In this document: positions 57,411 through 64,000 of the stretch, piece by piece
Numbering within the stretch: position 1 is the stretch's first letter
Layout: every line of letters begins with the position of its first letter
Source: Massilia sp. KIM
GTDB lineage: Bacteria > Pseudomonadota > Gammaproteobacteria > Burkholderiales > Burkholderiaceae_D
Length of the DNA: 64,000 nt
Reading direction: 5' to 3'
NCBI RefSeq assembly: GCF_002007115.1
Contig: NZ_MVAD01000001.1
Location: 372,001-436,000, forward strand
The notes under the pieces: model-generated
What the model was told of the DNA's origin: nothing
What the model saw: the letters and a program-made list of their open reading frames with translations, nothing else
The model's database searches: none
Made by a program: the position numbers and the translations under genes

Positions 57411-58802
57411 ATGACCGTCCGCACCCGTTTCGCCCCGAGCCCGACCGGCTACCTCCACCTGGGCGGCGCCCGCACCGCGCTGTACTCCTGGGCCTATGCC
57501 CGCCACTTCGGCGGCACCTTCATCCTGCGCATCGAGGACACCGACCTCGAGCGCTCGACGCCGGAGGCCGTGCAGGCCATCCTGGACGGCATGCAATGGC
57601 TGGGCCTGGAGCACGACGAGGGTCCGTTCTACCAGATGAAGCGCATGGACCGCTACCGCGAAGTGATCCAGGGCATGCTGGCCCAGGGCACGGCCTACCT
57701 GTGCTACTGCTCGCCGGAGGAAGTGGAGGCGATGCGCGAGCGCATGCGCGCCGCCGGCGAAAAGCCGCGCTACGACGGCACCTGGCGCCCGGAACCGGGC
57801 AAGGTGCTGCCGCCGGTGCCGGAAGGCGTCAAGCCGGTGGTGCGCTTCAAGAATCCGCTCGAGGGCGAAGTCACCTGGGTCGACGTGGTCAAGGGCCCGA
57901 TCACCATCGCCAACAAGGAGCTGGACGACCTGGTGATCGCACGCCCGGACGGCACCCCGACCTATAACTTCTGCGTCGCGGTCGACGACTGGGACATGAA
58001 GATCACCCACGTGCTGCGCGGCGACGACCACGTGAACAACACCCCGCGCCAGATCAACATCCTGCGCGCCCTGGGCGCCGAGCTGCCCCAGTACGGCCAC
58101 CTGCCGATGATCCTGGGCGCGGACGGCCAGAAGCTGTCCAAGCGCCACGGCGCGGTGAGCGTGATGGAATACCCGGAGCAGGGCTACCTGCCGGAAGCGA
58201 TGCTGAACTACCTGGCGCGCCTGGGCTGGAGCCACGGCGACGACGAGATCTTCTCGATGCAGCAGTTCACCGAATGGTTCAACCTGGAACACCTGACCGC
58301 CTCGGCCGCCCAGTTCAATCCGGAAAAGCTGGCGTGGTTGAACAACCACTACATCAAGCAGGCCGACAACGAGCGCCTGGCCGCGCTGGCGCGTCCGAAG
58401 CTGGAACGCGACGGCGCCGTGTTCGAGGGCGCGCCGCCGCTGCCGGCGGTGCTGGGCCTGATGAAGGAACGCACCAACACCATCAACGAACTGGCCGACG
58501 CCGCCATGCTGTTCTATCGCCAGCCGCAGCCGGACGCGGCCCTGCTGGCCCAGCACCTGACCGATGCGGTGCGCCCGGCCTTGAATGCCTTCGCCGAGCG
58601 TTGCGCCGAGGTGGAATGGAACAAGGCCGCCCTGGCCGCCATGCTGAAGGAAGTGCTGGCCGCCCACGGCCTGAAGATGCCGCAGATCGCCATGCCGCTG
58701 CGCTTGCTGGTCACCGGCCAGCTCCAGACCCCGGCCATCGACGCGGTGCTGGAGTTGTTCGGTCGCGACGTGGTGGTGGCGCGCGTACGCAAATATCTTT
58801 GA
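57411..58802 (+). CDS. gltX: Glutamyl-tRNA synthetase
   Basis: 463 residues. The class I motifs are [17 protein letters not shown] (HIGH-like) and [11 protein letters not shown] (KMSKS-like), with [13 protein letters not shown]. It charges tRNA-Glu, and four tRNA-Glu genes lie just downstream. The full length and C-terminal anticodon-binding domain fit a discriminating or standard GluRS. Confidence 0.98.
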   Translation: MTVRTRFAPSPTGYLHLGGARTALYSWAYARHFGGTFILRIEDTDLERSTPEAVQAILDGMQWLGLEHDEGPFYQMKRMDRYREVIQGMLAQGTAYLCYCSPEEVEAMRERMRAAGEKPRYDGTWRPEPGKVLPPVPEGVKPVVRFKNPLEGEVTWVDVVKGPITIANKELDDLVIARPDGTPTYNFCVAVDDWDMKITHVLRGDDHVNNTPRQINILRALGAELPQYGHLPMILGADGQKLSKRHGAVSVMEYPEQGYLPEAMLNYLARLGWSHGDDEIFSMQQFTEWFNLEHLTASAAQFNPEKLAWLNNHYIKQADNERLAALARPKLERDGAVFEGAPPLPAVLGLMKERTNTINELADAAMLFYRQPQPDAALLAQHLTDAVRPALNAFAERCAEVEWNKAALAAMLKEVLAAHGLKMPQIAMPLRLLVTGQLQTPAIDAVLELFGRDVVVARVRKYL

Positions 58803-58817
58803 AATGAAAATGGCTAT

Positions 58818-58846
58818 TTGCGTAATGCAAGGTCGTCCGCTATAAT
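58818..58846 (+). promoter_or_regulatory. Sigma-70 promoter of the tRNA array
   Basis: TTGCGT (58818-58823), 17-bp spacer and a perfect TATAAT (58841-58846), 19 bp before the first tRNA-Ala. This is the strongest housekeeping promoter seen in the window. Confidence 0.8.
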
Positions 58847-58865
58847 GCTCGCACTTCAGCGCTGC

Positions 58866-58941
<76 letters not shown>

Positions 58942-58969
58942 ACTCTGAAGTGTAGTACGGTCGTTCCGG

Positions 58970-59045
58970 GTCCCCATCGTCTAGAGGCCTAGGACATCAC
59001 CCTTTCACGGTGAGTACCGGGGTTCGAATCCCCGTGGGGACGCCA
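58970..59045 (+). tRNA. tRNA-Glu(TTC), copy 1
   Basis: 76 nt with CCA. Anticodon loop CTTTCAC (anticodon TTC), T-arm CCGGGGTTCGAATCCCCG. Lies 28 bp after tRNA-Ala copy 1. Confidence 0.97.
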
Positions 59046-59143
59046 GGCAACTGGCAGGATATGACCGAGACGAAGCAACGACAACCCAGCATGTCGGCCT
59101 AGTCGAAGCAGTAGCAGTATGTTAGAATGTTGTTTTTCCCGTA

Positions 59144-59219
<76 letters not shown>

Positions 59220-59247
59220 CGTTGGAAAAACACACTAGCAGTCCAGG

Positions 59248-59323
59248 GTCCCCATCGTCTAGAGGCCTAGGACATCACCCTTTCACGGTGAGTACCGGGG
59301 TTCGAATCCCCGTGGGGACGCCA
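59248..59323 (+). tRNA. tRNA-Glu(TTC), copy 2
   Basis: Identical to copy 1. The Ala-Glu pair is repeated as a unit, with diverged spacers. Confidence 0.97.
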
Positions 59324-59382
59324 AGAATTTGGTAAGGCGACGCAGAACGCGTCGCAGGTTGTCGGTAGTAGAGCAGTTTTAG

Positions 59383-59458
59383 GTCCCCATCGTCTAGAGG
59401 CCTAGGACATCACCCTTTCACGGTGAGTACCGGGGTTCGAATCCCCGTGGGGACGCCA
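59383..59458 (+). tRNA. tRNA-Glu(TTC), copy 3
   Basis: Identical to copy 1; preceded by CAGTTTTAG and followed by an ACCGGAG...CTCCGGT hairpin, both shared with copy 4. Confidence 0.97.
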
Positions 59459-59464
59459 GCTTAA

Positions 59465-59509
59465 ACCGGAGTAGACCAACGCGCATGCGCGGAGAGGTGC
59501 TCCGGTTTT
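59465..59509 (+). terminator. Hairpin terminator after tRNA-Glu copy 3
   Basis: ACCGGAG (59465-59471) pairs with CTCCGGT (59500-59506) followed by TTTT. The loop is long, so it is probably a weak terminator allowing read-through to copy 4. Confidence 0.6.
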
Positions 59510-59617
59510 CTCATTGGTGGGCTGGTTTTATCGCGCCTGGTGGTCGGGCCTCGTCAAGACGCCGGGTTACAGCGCCGAGGCTGTGTGGATACACGGCTTG
59601 CAACACGACAGTTTTAG

Positions 59618-59693
59618 GTCCCCATCGTCTAGAGGCCTAGGACATCACCCTTTCACGGTGAGTACCGGGGTTCGAATCCCCGTGGGGACGCCA
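59618..59693 (+). tRNA. tRNA-Glu(TTC), copy 4
   Basis: Identical to copy 1. The last tRNA of the array; the prophage-like segment begins shortly after its terminator. Confidence 0.97.
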
Positions 59694-59700
59694 GTCAGGA

Positions 59701-59741
59701 ACCGGAGCAGACCACGATGTGGTGCTCCGGTTTTTCTTTTT
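59701..59741 (+). terminator. Rho-independent terminator of the tRNA array
   Basis: ACCGGAGCA (59701-59709) pairs with TGCTCCGGT (59723-59731), then TTTTTCTTTTT. Strong stem and U-run end the array. Confidence 0.9.
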
Positions 59742-59789
59742 CAGGGCCCGCACGGGCGAGCGCAGGCCTTCCTGTCTCTCTGTAGCGTC

Positions 59790-59826
59790 GCGGCGCTTTT
59801 GGCACTCGTTTGCGGCGCTTTTGGCA
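59790..59826 (+). repeat. 15-bp direct repeats near prophage border
   Basis: GCGGCGCTTTTGGCA occurs at 59790-59804 and 59812-59826, a 22-bp period (two helical turns). Candidate arm-type integrase sites or border scar; no function proven. Confidence 0.6.
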
Positions 59827-59871
59827 TCGCATCCGATGCGCCTCGGCCCCACAGTTGCGATCTGATTGTCC

Positions 59872-60183
59872 CTAGACTTGGGGCGAAGCGCTGCCGTGGC
59901 CGAGGACATGAATTGACCACTCTTGCACCCATTCGGAGCCGTCCTGGCCTCGCTCAACACCCTTGAAGAGCATTCGACTCGTACCCATGCTGATGAGCCG
60001 CGCATCGAGCAACGTTGGGATTAACGGTCGCATCGTCGAGTCGTCGCGGCTCGAAAGCTGCAGCTCGTACGACGCCCCCACAAGCGCATAGGTCAGATTT
60101 CCGACTGAGCCGGGGAGCGACACGATTTCACGATCTGGCCGCCGCCTTCCTCTGACTCTCAATGTTTTGACGATGCTGTACAT
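59872..60183 (-). CDS. Small hypothetical protein with LexA-type box at its start
   Basis: 103 residues, no known domain recognised, no membrane segment. The N-terminus is basic (KTLRVRGRRRPDRE); the rest is mixed and looks like a folded small protein. No Shine-Dalgarno is present. TATACT (60190-60195) sits 6 nt before the ATG, so a leaderless transcript starting at the ATG would fit. A CTGT-N8-ACAG box covers the -10 end and start codon. It may be an SOS-induced prophage gene. Coding status is likely but not certain. Confidence 0.5.
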   Translation of the reverse strand: MYSIVKTLRVRGRRRPDREIVSLPGSVGNLTYALVGASYELQLSSRDDSTMRPLIPTLLDARLISMGTSRMLFKGVERGQDGSEWVQEWSIHVLGHGSASPQV

Positions 60184-60191
60184 GTGTACAG
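60176..60191. promoter_or_regulatory. LexA/SOS-box candidate
   Basis: CTGTACATGTGTACAG fits the SOS-box pattern CTGT-N8-ACAG exactly, with near-perfect dyad symmetry (7 of 8 per half). It overlaps the start codon and promoter of the small gene on the minus strand. Confidence 0.6.
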
Positions 60192-60307
60192 TATAGCTGT
60201 GGCTGCTGCGATTTTTGGGCTGGTCACATACGGAGCGTGGCCATAACGGCGCCTCTCCCCCCAGCGCACGCGTACAATGGCCCTATATCCACCAAGTCAA
60301 AACTGCT

Positions 60308-61087
60308 GTGAAACTAACAATGTTCGCGGATATTGCAGGAAGGGTCAGCCAGGCTCGGCACGGCGCCGATCGAATCACTGCCGCCGCTGTATGCCTTCCA
60401 TCTCTCGGACTTCGGGCAATTCGGAAGAAACTGCCGCAGGATCTGCCGAAATGGAAAAACGCCGATGACCGGGCAGTTGATCTGGTCAGCTCTATCGTTC
60501 GGGAGGAGGCGTTTGGAGTTGGCGTTTACTCAATTGATAAAACCGAGGGCGCATGGGAGAAATTCTGGGCTGACTCGGCGTCTCTCTACTCAGCATTAAA
60601 CGGTAGAGTTAGCGTAGCGAGAGCGGCATATCAGGTGAAGTGTTTGATGTCCGTCCATTCTACGACGATTGCAAGCGTCAATGCGATTAAAACAATTGGC
60701 CAGTTTATCGAACGTCAAACAATCATAACTAAAGAAAACCTAGTTTTTGATCGCGAAATAGATGGGGCAGATAATATTGACGTTTTTGAACACATATGGC
60801 GCCGTGCGAATACGAATAAACCGTTACTCTACGAGCGCCGATCAATACAGCGGCAGTTTGAAGCCGTAGAGCTAAAGACGGAGAATGAAGAACCTCTTCT
60901 GCTGCTAGCAGACTACATAGCGGGGCTTGCGCACGCGGCTAGCAGCACCTCGAATGTTTTGTCTGCTAGCGCTGTGACGGCTGCATGTGCAAAGCGCAAT
61001 CACGACTTACTTTCCGCATGCTCAAACTACACGTTGACGAAAGACAGATTCACGCTAGACCACGCTGAGATTTGGGCTAAGGAATAG
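60308..61087 (+). CDS. DUF3800-like protein (tentative), low GC
   Basis: 259 residues from GTG 60308 (KLTMFADIAGRVSQ); ATG 60320 is an alternative. The N-terminal FADIAGR and hydrophobic TAAAVCLPS strand, together with the C-terminal PLLLLADYIAGLAHA, resemble the DUF3800 pattern (DESG strand near the start, LADxIAG near the end), but the first motif is altered. DUF3800 has an RNase H-like core and is common in phage and defence islands. GC and codon use differ strongly from the host genes. It is opposite in direction to the tail genes, which suggests a cargo gene. Confidence 0.5.
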   Translation: MKLTMFADIAGRVSQARHGADRITAAAVCLPSLGLRAIRKKLPQDLPKWKNADDRAVDLVSSIVREEAFGVGVYSIDKTEGAWEKFWADSASLYSALNGRVSVARAAYQVKCLMSVHSTTIASVNAIKTIGQFIERQTIITKENLVFDREIDGADNIDVFEHIWRRANTNKPLLYERRSIQRQFEAVELKTENEEPLLLLADYIAGLAHAASSTSNVLSASAVTAACAKRNHDLLSACSNYTLTKDRFTLDHAEIWAKE

Positions 61088-61589
61088 CCGGTAATTCTCT
61101 GACCCGTACTAAAGCGCTTTTCTGAATTGCAATCATGTGTAAATCAATGGGACGCACGCGCCGGATATAAGCTGGGTCTAGTAATTCCACCCCTCCAGCT
61201 AAAATAATCGCGAAGACCAATTCGGAGCACCACCAGGCTGTGTCGTCGTTCCAGTCTTCCGAGAAGGTAAATGGTATTCCGATCGCGCCTGCCCAGTCGT
61301 AGCGCTTTCCGACCTGAGCTTCGGCGAAGGCAATCGCGCCTCCGAGGTCGGGTACCCATACATCCATGTCGCGGTAGAGAGCGACTCCGTCCATTAGCTC
61401 ATCCAGCGTGCCTGCTCGACAAGCGTGCGACATCGAGGCCTCGTAGGCCCGTTCGCCAATGATGGCTATCGCGTGGCTGAACTGACGAGAACCCGACAGC
61501 ACGCCGACGACCAGGCTCAGCGGGTTGTAAGGCCACCGGCTGGTGAGCCGGACCGTTACCCAACCACCGTGAGTGTAATTGGCACGCAT
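61077..61589 (-). CDS. Permuted papain-like (NlpC/P60-type) hydrolase
   Basis: 170 residues from ATG 61589, 4 bp after the preceding stop. The early His in QFSHAIAIIG and late Cys in WWCSELVFAIIL give the His-then-Cys order of circularly permuted papain-like enzymes (YiiX-type). In a phage tail region it could cleave cell-wall peptides or a lipid amide. It overlaps the 3' end of the convergent DUF3800-like gene by 11 bp. Confidence 0.6.
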   Translation of the reverse strand: MRANYTHGGWVTVRLTSRWPYNPLSLVVGVLSGSRQFSHAIAIIGERAYEASMSHACRAGTLDELMDGVALYRDMDVWVPDLGGAIAFAEAQVGKRYDWAGAIGIPFTFSEDWNDDTAWWCSELVFAIILAGGVELLDPAYIRRVRPIDLHMIAIQKSALVRVRELPAIP

Positions 61590-61593
61590 CCTG

Positions 61594-62127
61594 TCACCAG
61601 ATGATCGCTGCAATCTGCTCTACGGTTCGGGCCGCAGCAAGGGCCGACTTCAGTTCTTGAGCACGCACGAAATTGCGGGTTCCCTGTGTAGTCATCGATG
61701 CATACATGGCTCGAAATGCCTGGATGTCAGCAAGAGGGATAAACGTATTGTCGGTTGCTTTCCAGGCACCGGGGAAGCCATCCGGGAAAGCCCCAAACAG
61801 CGCGATATGATTCGCGACCCCATCAATGTCCGATCGCGAGAGCGTGTCGCAGGCAATCAATTTGCCGGCATGCGGAAAGGTAGACAGATTGGCGGCTGCG
61901 CGCCAGCTATTGATTTCCTCGTTCTTCGCTGCTTTGAGCAAGTCGAGATTCGGAGCCGGCACCTCGTCCAAGACGGACCAGACACTCCCACTCCAATGCG
62001 CGTACTGACCATTCTCCAGGTCCGGTGGCGCAGTTAGGGTGAACCGTTCCGGCATACGTTCCAGCGGATCGCGATCTTCGCGGCCGATAAGGATGCCTTG
62101 CTCGTTAAGGAGGTAGATAGTGAGCAT
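61594..62127 (-). CDS. DUF4376-like phage tail-region protein
   Basis: 177 residues from ATG 62127 behind TTGAGGAAAAAA. An N-terminal strand-rich part (TIYLLNEQGILIGRE) and a C-terminal region with LLKAAKNEEINSWRAAAN and FPHAGKLIACDTLSRSDIDGVANHIAL resemble DUF4376, found with tail-fibre genes and thought to be a tail-fibre assembly factor. The name is recalled from pattern only. It starts 8 bp after the tail protein gene. Confidence 0.6.
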   Translation of the reverse strand: MLTIYLLNEQGILIGREDRDPLERMPERFTLTAPPDLENGQYAHWSGSVWSVLDEVPAPNLDLLKAAKNEEINSWRAAANLSTFPHAGKLIACDTLSRSDIDGVANHIALFGAFPDGFPGAWKATDNTFIPLADIQAFRAMYASMTTQGTRNFVRAQELKSALAAARTVEQIAAIIW

Positions 62128-62135
62128 TTTTTTCC

Positions 62136-63749
62136 TCAAGTCTTGACGTAGCCGAGCAGGCCAGATCCGTCGACTGTCTGAACCGGCAGTTTAAACAAGG
62201 TATTGGTGTCGTATTCGACGCGATAGGAAACCACGTAGGGCGCAGCCTGGATGCCCACGGCCAAGGTCAAACTGTCAGCGCTGAATGCGACGCTGTAGGC
62301 ATTGCCGAGTGCAGGGGTCGGGCTTGGAACGGCCGTGAAAGCGTCACCGTTGCGCCGATACAGTAGCAGGCCGCCGACAGTAGCTGTCGAGTTGCAGGTA
62401 GCAGCCAAGAATTCGCCATTCGGACTGAAGGCCACACTCCAGAGTTGCGCCAGTCCACTTGGCGTGACGGGGTTCCCATTCACACGCGAGAACGAGTCTC
62501 CGTTGCGCTTGTAGACGAGCAAGCCCGAGTCTGCAGCCAGGGCGAGATAGTTCCCGTCGTAGCTGAATGCGACACCACGCAAATTATTCGTTGGGAGAAC
62601 ATCAGGGTTTGCGAGCAGTGTGAAGACGTTGCCGGCGCGCTTATAGATGAAAATGAAAGGCGCCACCGTAGTCCCGACAGCGAGGTAAGTTCCATCGGGG
62701 CTAAATGCCACGGACAAACCATTCATTCCGGATGGCGGCAAGCCGGCAGGGTCGGAGAGCTTGGTGAAGGTGTCGCCACTGCGGCTGTACAGAGCGAGCC
62801 GCCCAGCCAGGTTGTGCAATGCCACGGCGAGGTAGGATGCATTTGGGCTGAACGCTACCGCATTCGCCCCATTGCTCGGCTGTGTCGGGTCAGCCAACTG
62901 ATTGTAGGCATCGCCACTCTTCTTGTGAATCTTGAGGTACGGCGATGCGGAGCTTGCGGTCGCAAGGTAGGCCCCGTCAGGGCTAAACGCAACGGCATTC
63001 ACCGCCGGCGCGTTGCTGACTACGCTGCCGGATGTGAACTGCTCGCTCGCGGTCCGCTTGTACAGTCGCAGACTGGCCGACGGTGCTGTGGGCAATCCAA
63101 GCGCAAGATACAGGCTATCCGGACTGATGGCGACGCCGGTGACCGAATAGCTCGGTGGGCTGCTCGGGTCCACCATTTTGCTCGTCGGGTATTGAATTGG
63201 CAGCAGCGCCGCCAACGCGGTGTAGCTCGTCCGGAGGTAAAGCCCGCCATCCATCGGTAGCCAATCCGGCGTTGTATAGTCCTTGCGCGCGGTGACCACC
63301 ACGTCCCCAGTCGTGAACTCCTTCATGTTCACCACCCCGGTGCGGCCGTTAATGCTGATGACTGGACCGCCAGCGACGCTCGCGAGCGCCTGGTTGACCG
63401 CCTGTTTTGCCTGCTGCGCGGTCGTAGCGCTTTGCGCTGCCTCGGTCGCGCTTTGCGCCGCAGCATTCTTGCTTGTCAGGGCGCTCGCCGCGTGGCCAGC
63501 GGCGTCCTGGGTAGAAGCGGCCGCCGCCACCGCCACCGCCGCCGAGTCGCTCGCAAGGGCCGCTTTCGCTGCCGCCTCGAGCGCGTTCAGATACGCACTG
63601 CCAGCCACAGCGACGATCTCGCCGTTGAACTTCGTAGCCATGTGCGTACCGAAAAGGTACGCCTTGTTGTTGTAGGAGCCGTCCGCCCGATCGGACAAAG
63701 CCGGGAACGGCGGGATAGCAGTGGTTGGTGGAACAGGTGTAATTGCCAT
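62136..63749 (-). CDS. Phage tail protein with seven-bladed WD40-like propeller
   Basis: 537 residues. Residues 1-50 (with SDRADGSYNNKAYLFGTHM) match phage tail-fibre N-termini, and an Ala/Ser/Gln-rich segment (about 55-125) looks coiled coil or fibre-like. After VISINGRTGVVN, seven repeats of about 45 residues follow, each with a VAFSPDGxYLAV-type strand and a LxLYKRxGDxF strand. They form a predicted beta-propeller that ends the protein. Probably a receptor- or glycan-binding tail tip. It overlaps the upstream gene stop by one base (TGATG). Confidence 0.8.
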   Translation of the reverse strand: MAITPVPPTTAIPPFPALSDRADGSYNNKAYLFGTHMATKFNGEIVAVAGSAYLNALEAAAKAALASDSAAVAVAAAASTQDAAGHAASALTSKNAAAQSATEAAQSATTAQQAKQAVNQALASVAGGPVISINGRTGVVNMKEFTTGDVVVTARKDYTTPDWLPMDGGLYLRTSYTALAALLPIQYPTSKMVDPSSPPSYSVTGVAISPDSLYLALGLPTAPSASLRLYKRTASEQFTSGSVVSNAPAVNAVAFSPDGAYLATASSASPYLKIHKKSGDAYNQLADPTQPSNGANAVAFSPNASYLAVALHNLAGRLALYSRSGDTFTKLSDPAGLPPSGMNGLSVAFSPDGTYLAVGTTVAPFIFIYKRAGNVFTLLANPDVLPTNNLRGVAFSYDGNYLALAADSGLLVYKRNGDSFSRVNGNPVTPSGLAQLWSVAFSPNGEFLAATCNSTATVGGLLLYRRNGDAFTAVPSPTPALGNAYSVAFSADSLTLAVGIQAAPYVVSYRVEYDTNTLFKLPVQTVDGSGLLGYVKT

Positions 63750-64000
63750 CAGATATTGCCTTCGACTTTAAGGTTCAGTGAGGCTGCGCCGTGGGAGTCA
63801 GCTCGGATGCTCCCGGTGACAAAGCCGAGTGTGTTGAGGTACCCATAATTGGGGAGATTCACCGCTTCGAACGGCACCGCGATATCGATGATTTCACCGA
63901 GAATCGCGTCGGCGTTCATCGCCTGATCAGCCGGGAGCGCGATGGTGCAGCTAACCTCCCGGCTGCTCGCACGCCTCACGATCTTGTAGGTTCCATCGGC
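63749..64000 (-). CDS. Phage protein, 5' truncated by window edge
   Basis: The frame is open to base 64000; 83 C-terminal residues are visible (DGTYKIVRRASSREV at the visible start, LNLKVEGNI at the end). Short, strand-rich, no family recognised. Directly upstream of the propeller tail protein with TGATG coupling, so it is probably another tail component. Confidence 0.6.
   Translation of the reverse strand, partial: ADGTYKIVRRASSREVSCTIALPADQAMNADAILGEIIDIAVPFEAVNLPNYGYLNTLGFVTGSIRADSHGAASLNLKVEGNI

Larger units (their letters stand above)
59742..64000. mobile_element. Prophage-like segment (left end; continues beyond window)
   Basis: After the tRNA-array terminator the sequence changes character. 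GC falls (most clearly in 60.3-61.1 kb), codon use is less biased, and genes show phage tail features: a propeller-bearing tail protein, a DUF4376-like protein and a papain-like hydrolase. A LexA-type box is also present. No integrase or attachment repeat is visible inside the window, so the left border (between 59742 and about 59870) is inferred and the right border is outside. A tail-module island rather than a full prophage cannot be excluded. Confidence 0.7.

Noticed and set aside
59693..59741. tRNA-Glu copy 4 as an exact prophage attachment site
   Set aside because: The host-type terminator continues beyond the tRNA, matching that of copy 3, so the junction must lie further right.
59637..60005. 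Reading frame with an HGDSNPGTHRERVMS-like end
   Set aside because: This is the antisense translation of tRNA-Glu, a well-known spurious peptide; not a gene.

Overview
The window is high-GC bacterial chromosome. Its gene content points to a motile betaproteobacterium of the Burkholderiales, most like Oxalobacteraceae of the Massilia/Telluria group. The evidence is flhDC placed directly ahead of motAB and a full che operon, a kynBUA operon, the DUF3460-scpA-panC block, and divergent metG/apbC. The assignment is by recognition only; no search was run. The last 4 kb (about 59.75-64.0 kb) has lower GC and phage-type genes, and looks like one end of a prophage.

Layout. 0-6 kb: end of a DUF1275 membrane protein, an acyltransferase-3, a membrane diguanylate cyclase, an S41 protease, a small secreted or anchored protein and an AraC-type regulator. 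6.0-10.8 kb: a tightly packed operon of an alkyl-DHAP-synthase-like flavoenzyme, a GlpD-like dehydrogenase and an FGGY kinase. 10.9-13.1 kb: alpha carbonic anhydrase and a REC-PAS-GGDEF protein. 13.2-18.5 kb: amino-acid genes (aminotransferase, RidA, threonine-dehydratase-like enzyme, EamA exporter) with a divergent MocR regulator. 18.5-21.3 kb: two copies of a 60-bp palindromic repeat, htpG behind a sigma-32-type promoter, and a REP cluster. 21.3-25.6 kb: GFA/GNAT/hydrolase genes and kynBUA.

25.7-38.6 kb is the motility and chemotaxis island. Three evenly spaced sigma-28-type promoters precede flhD and flhC. Then come a membrane-anchored methyltransferase, motA, motB, a second CheZ-like protein, a CheY-like protein, cheA, cheW, cheR, cheD, cheB, cheY, cheZ and an EAL-like/HDOD protein. 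A YcgR-type PilZ flagellar brake follows on the other strand. Together with three GGDEF proteins, this shows extensive c-di-GMP control of motility.

39.7-49.5 kb is mostly housekeeping: panC, scpA, DUF3460, a FabMG-like protein, metG, apbC, an RlmN-like radical SAM enzyme and a GMC oxidoreductase. 49.7-57.4 kb is the most unusual stretch. A membrane GGDEF-GGDEF-EAL protein lies 25 bp before a two-gene biosynthetic unit: an alpha-oxoamine synthase and a 1230-residue fusion of fatty-acyl-AMP ligase, acyl-CoA dehydrogenase and acyl carrier protein. This unit probably makes a lipid aminoketone or sphingoid-like product. gltX follows, then an array of two tRNA-Ala(GGC) and four tRNA-Glu(TTC) genes, and then the prophage. 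The prophage carries a seven-bladed beta-propeller tail protein, a papain-like hydrolase, a DUF3800-like gene and a small gene whose start lies under a LexA-type box.
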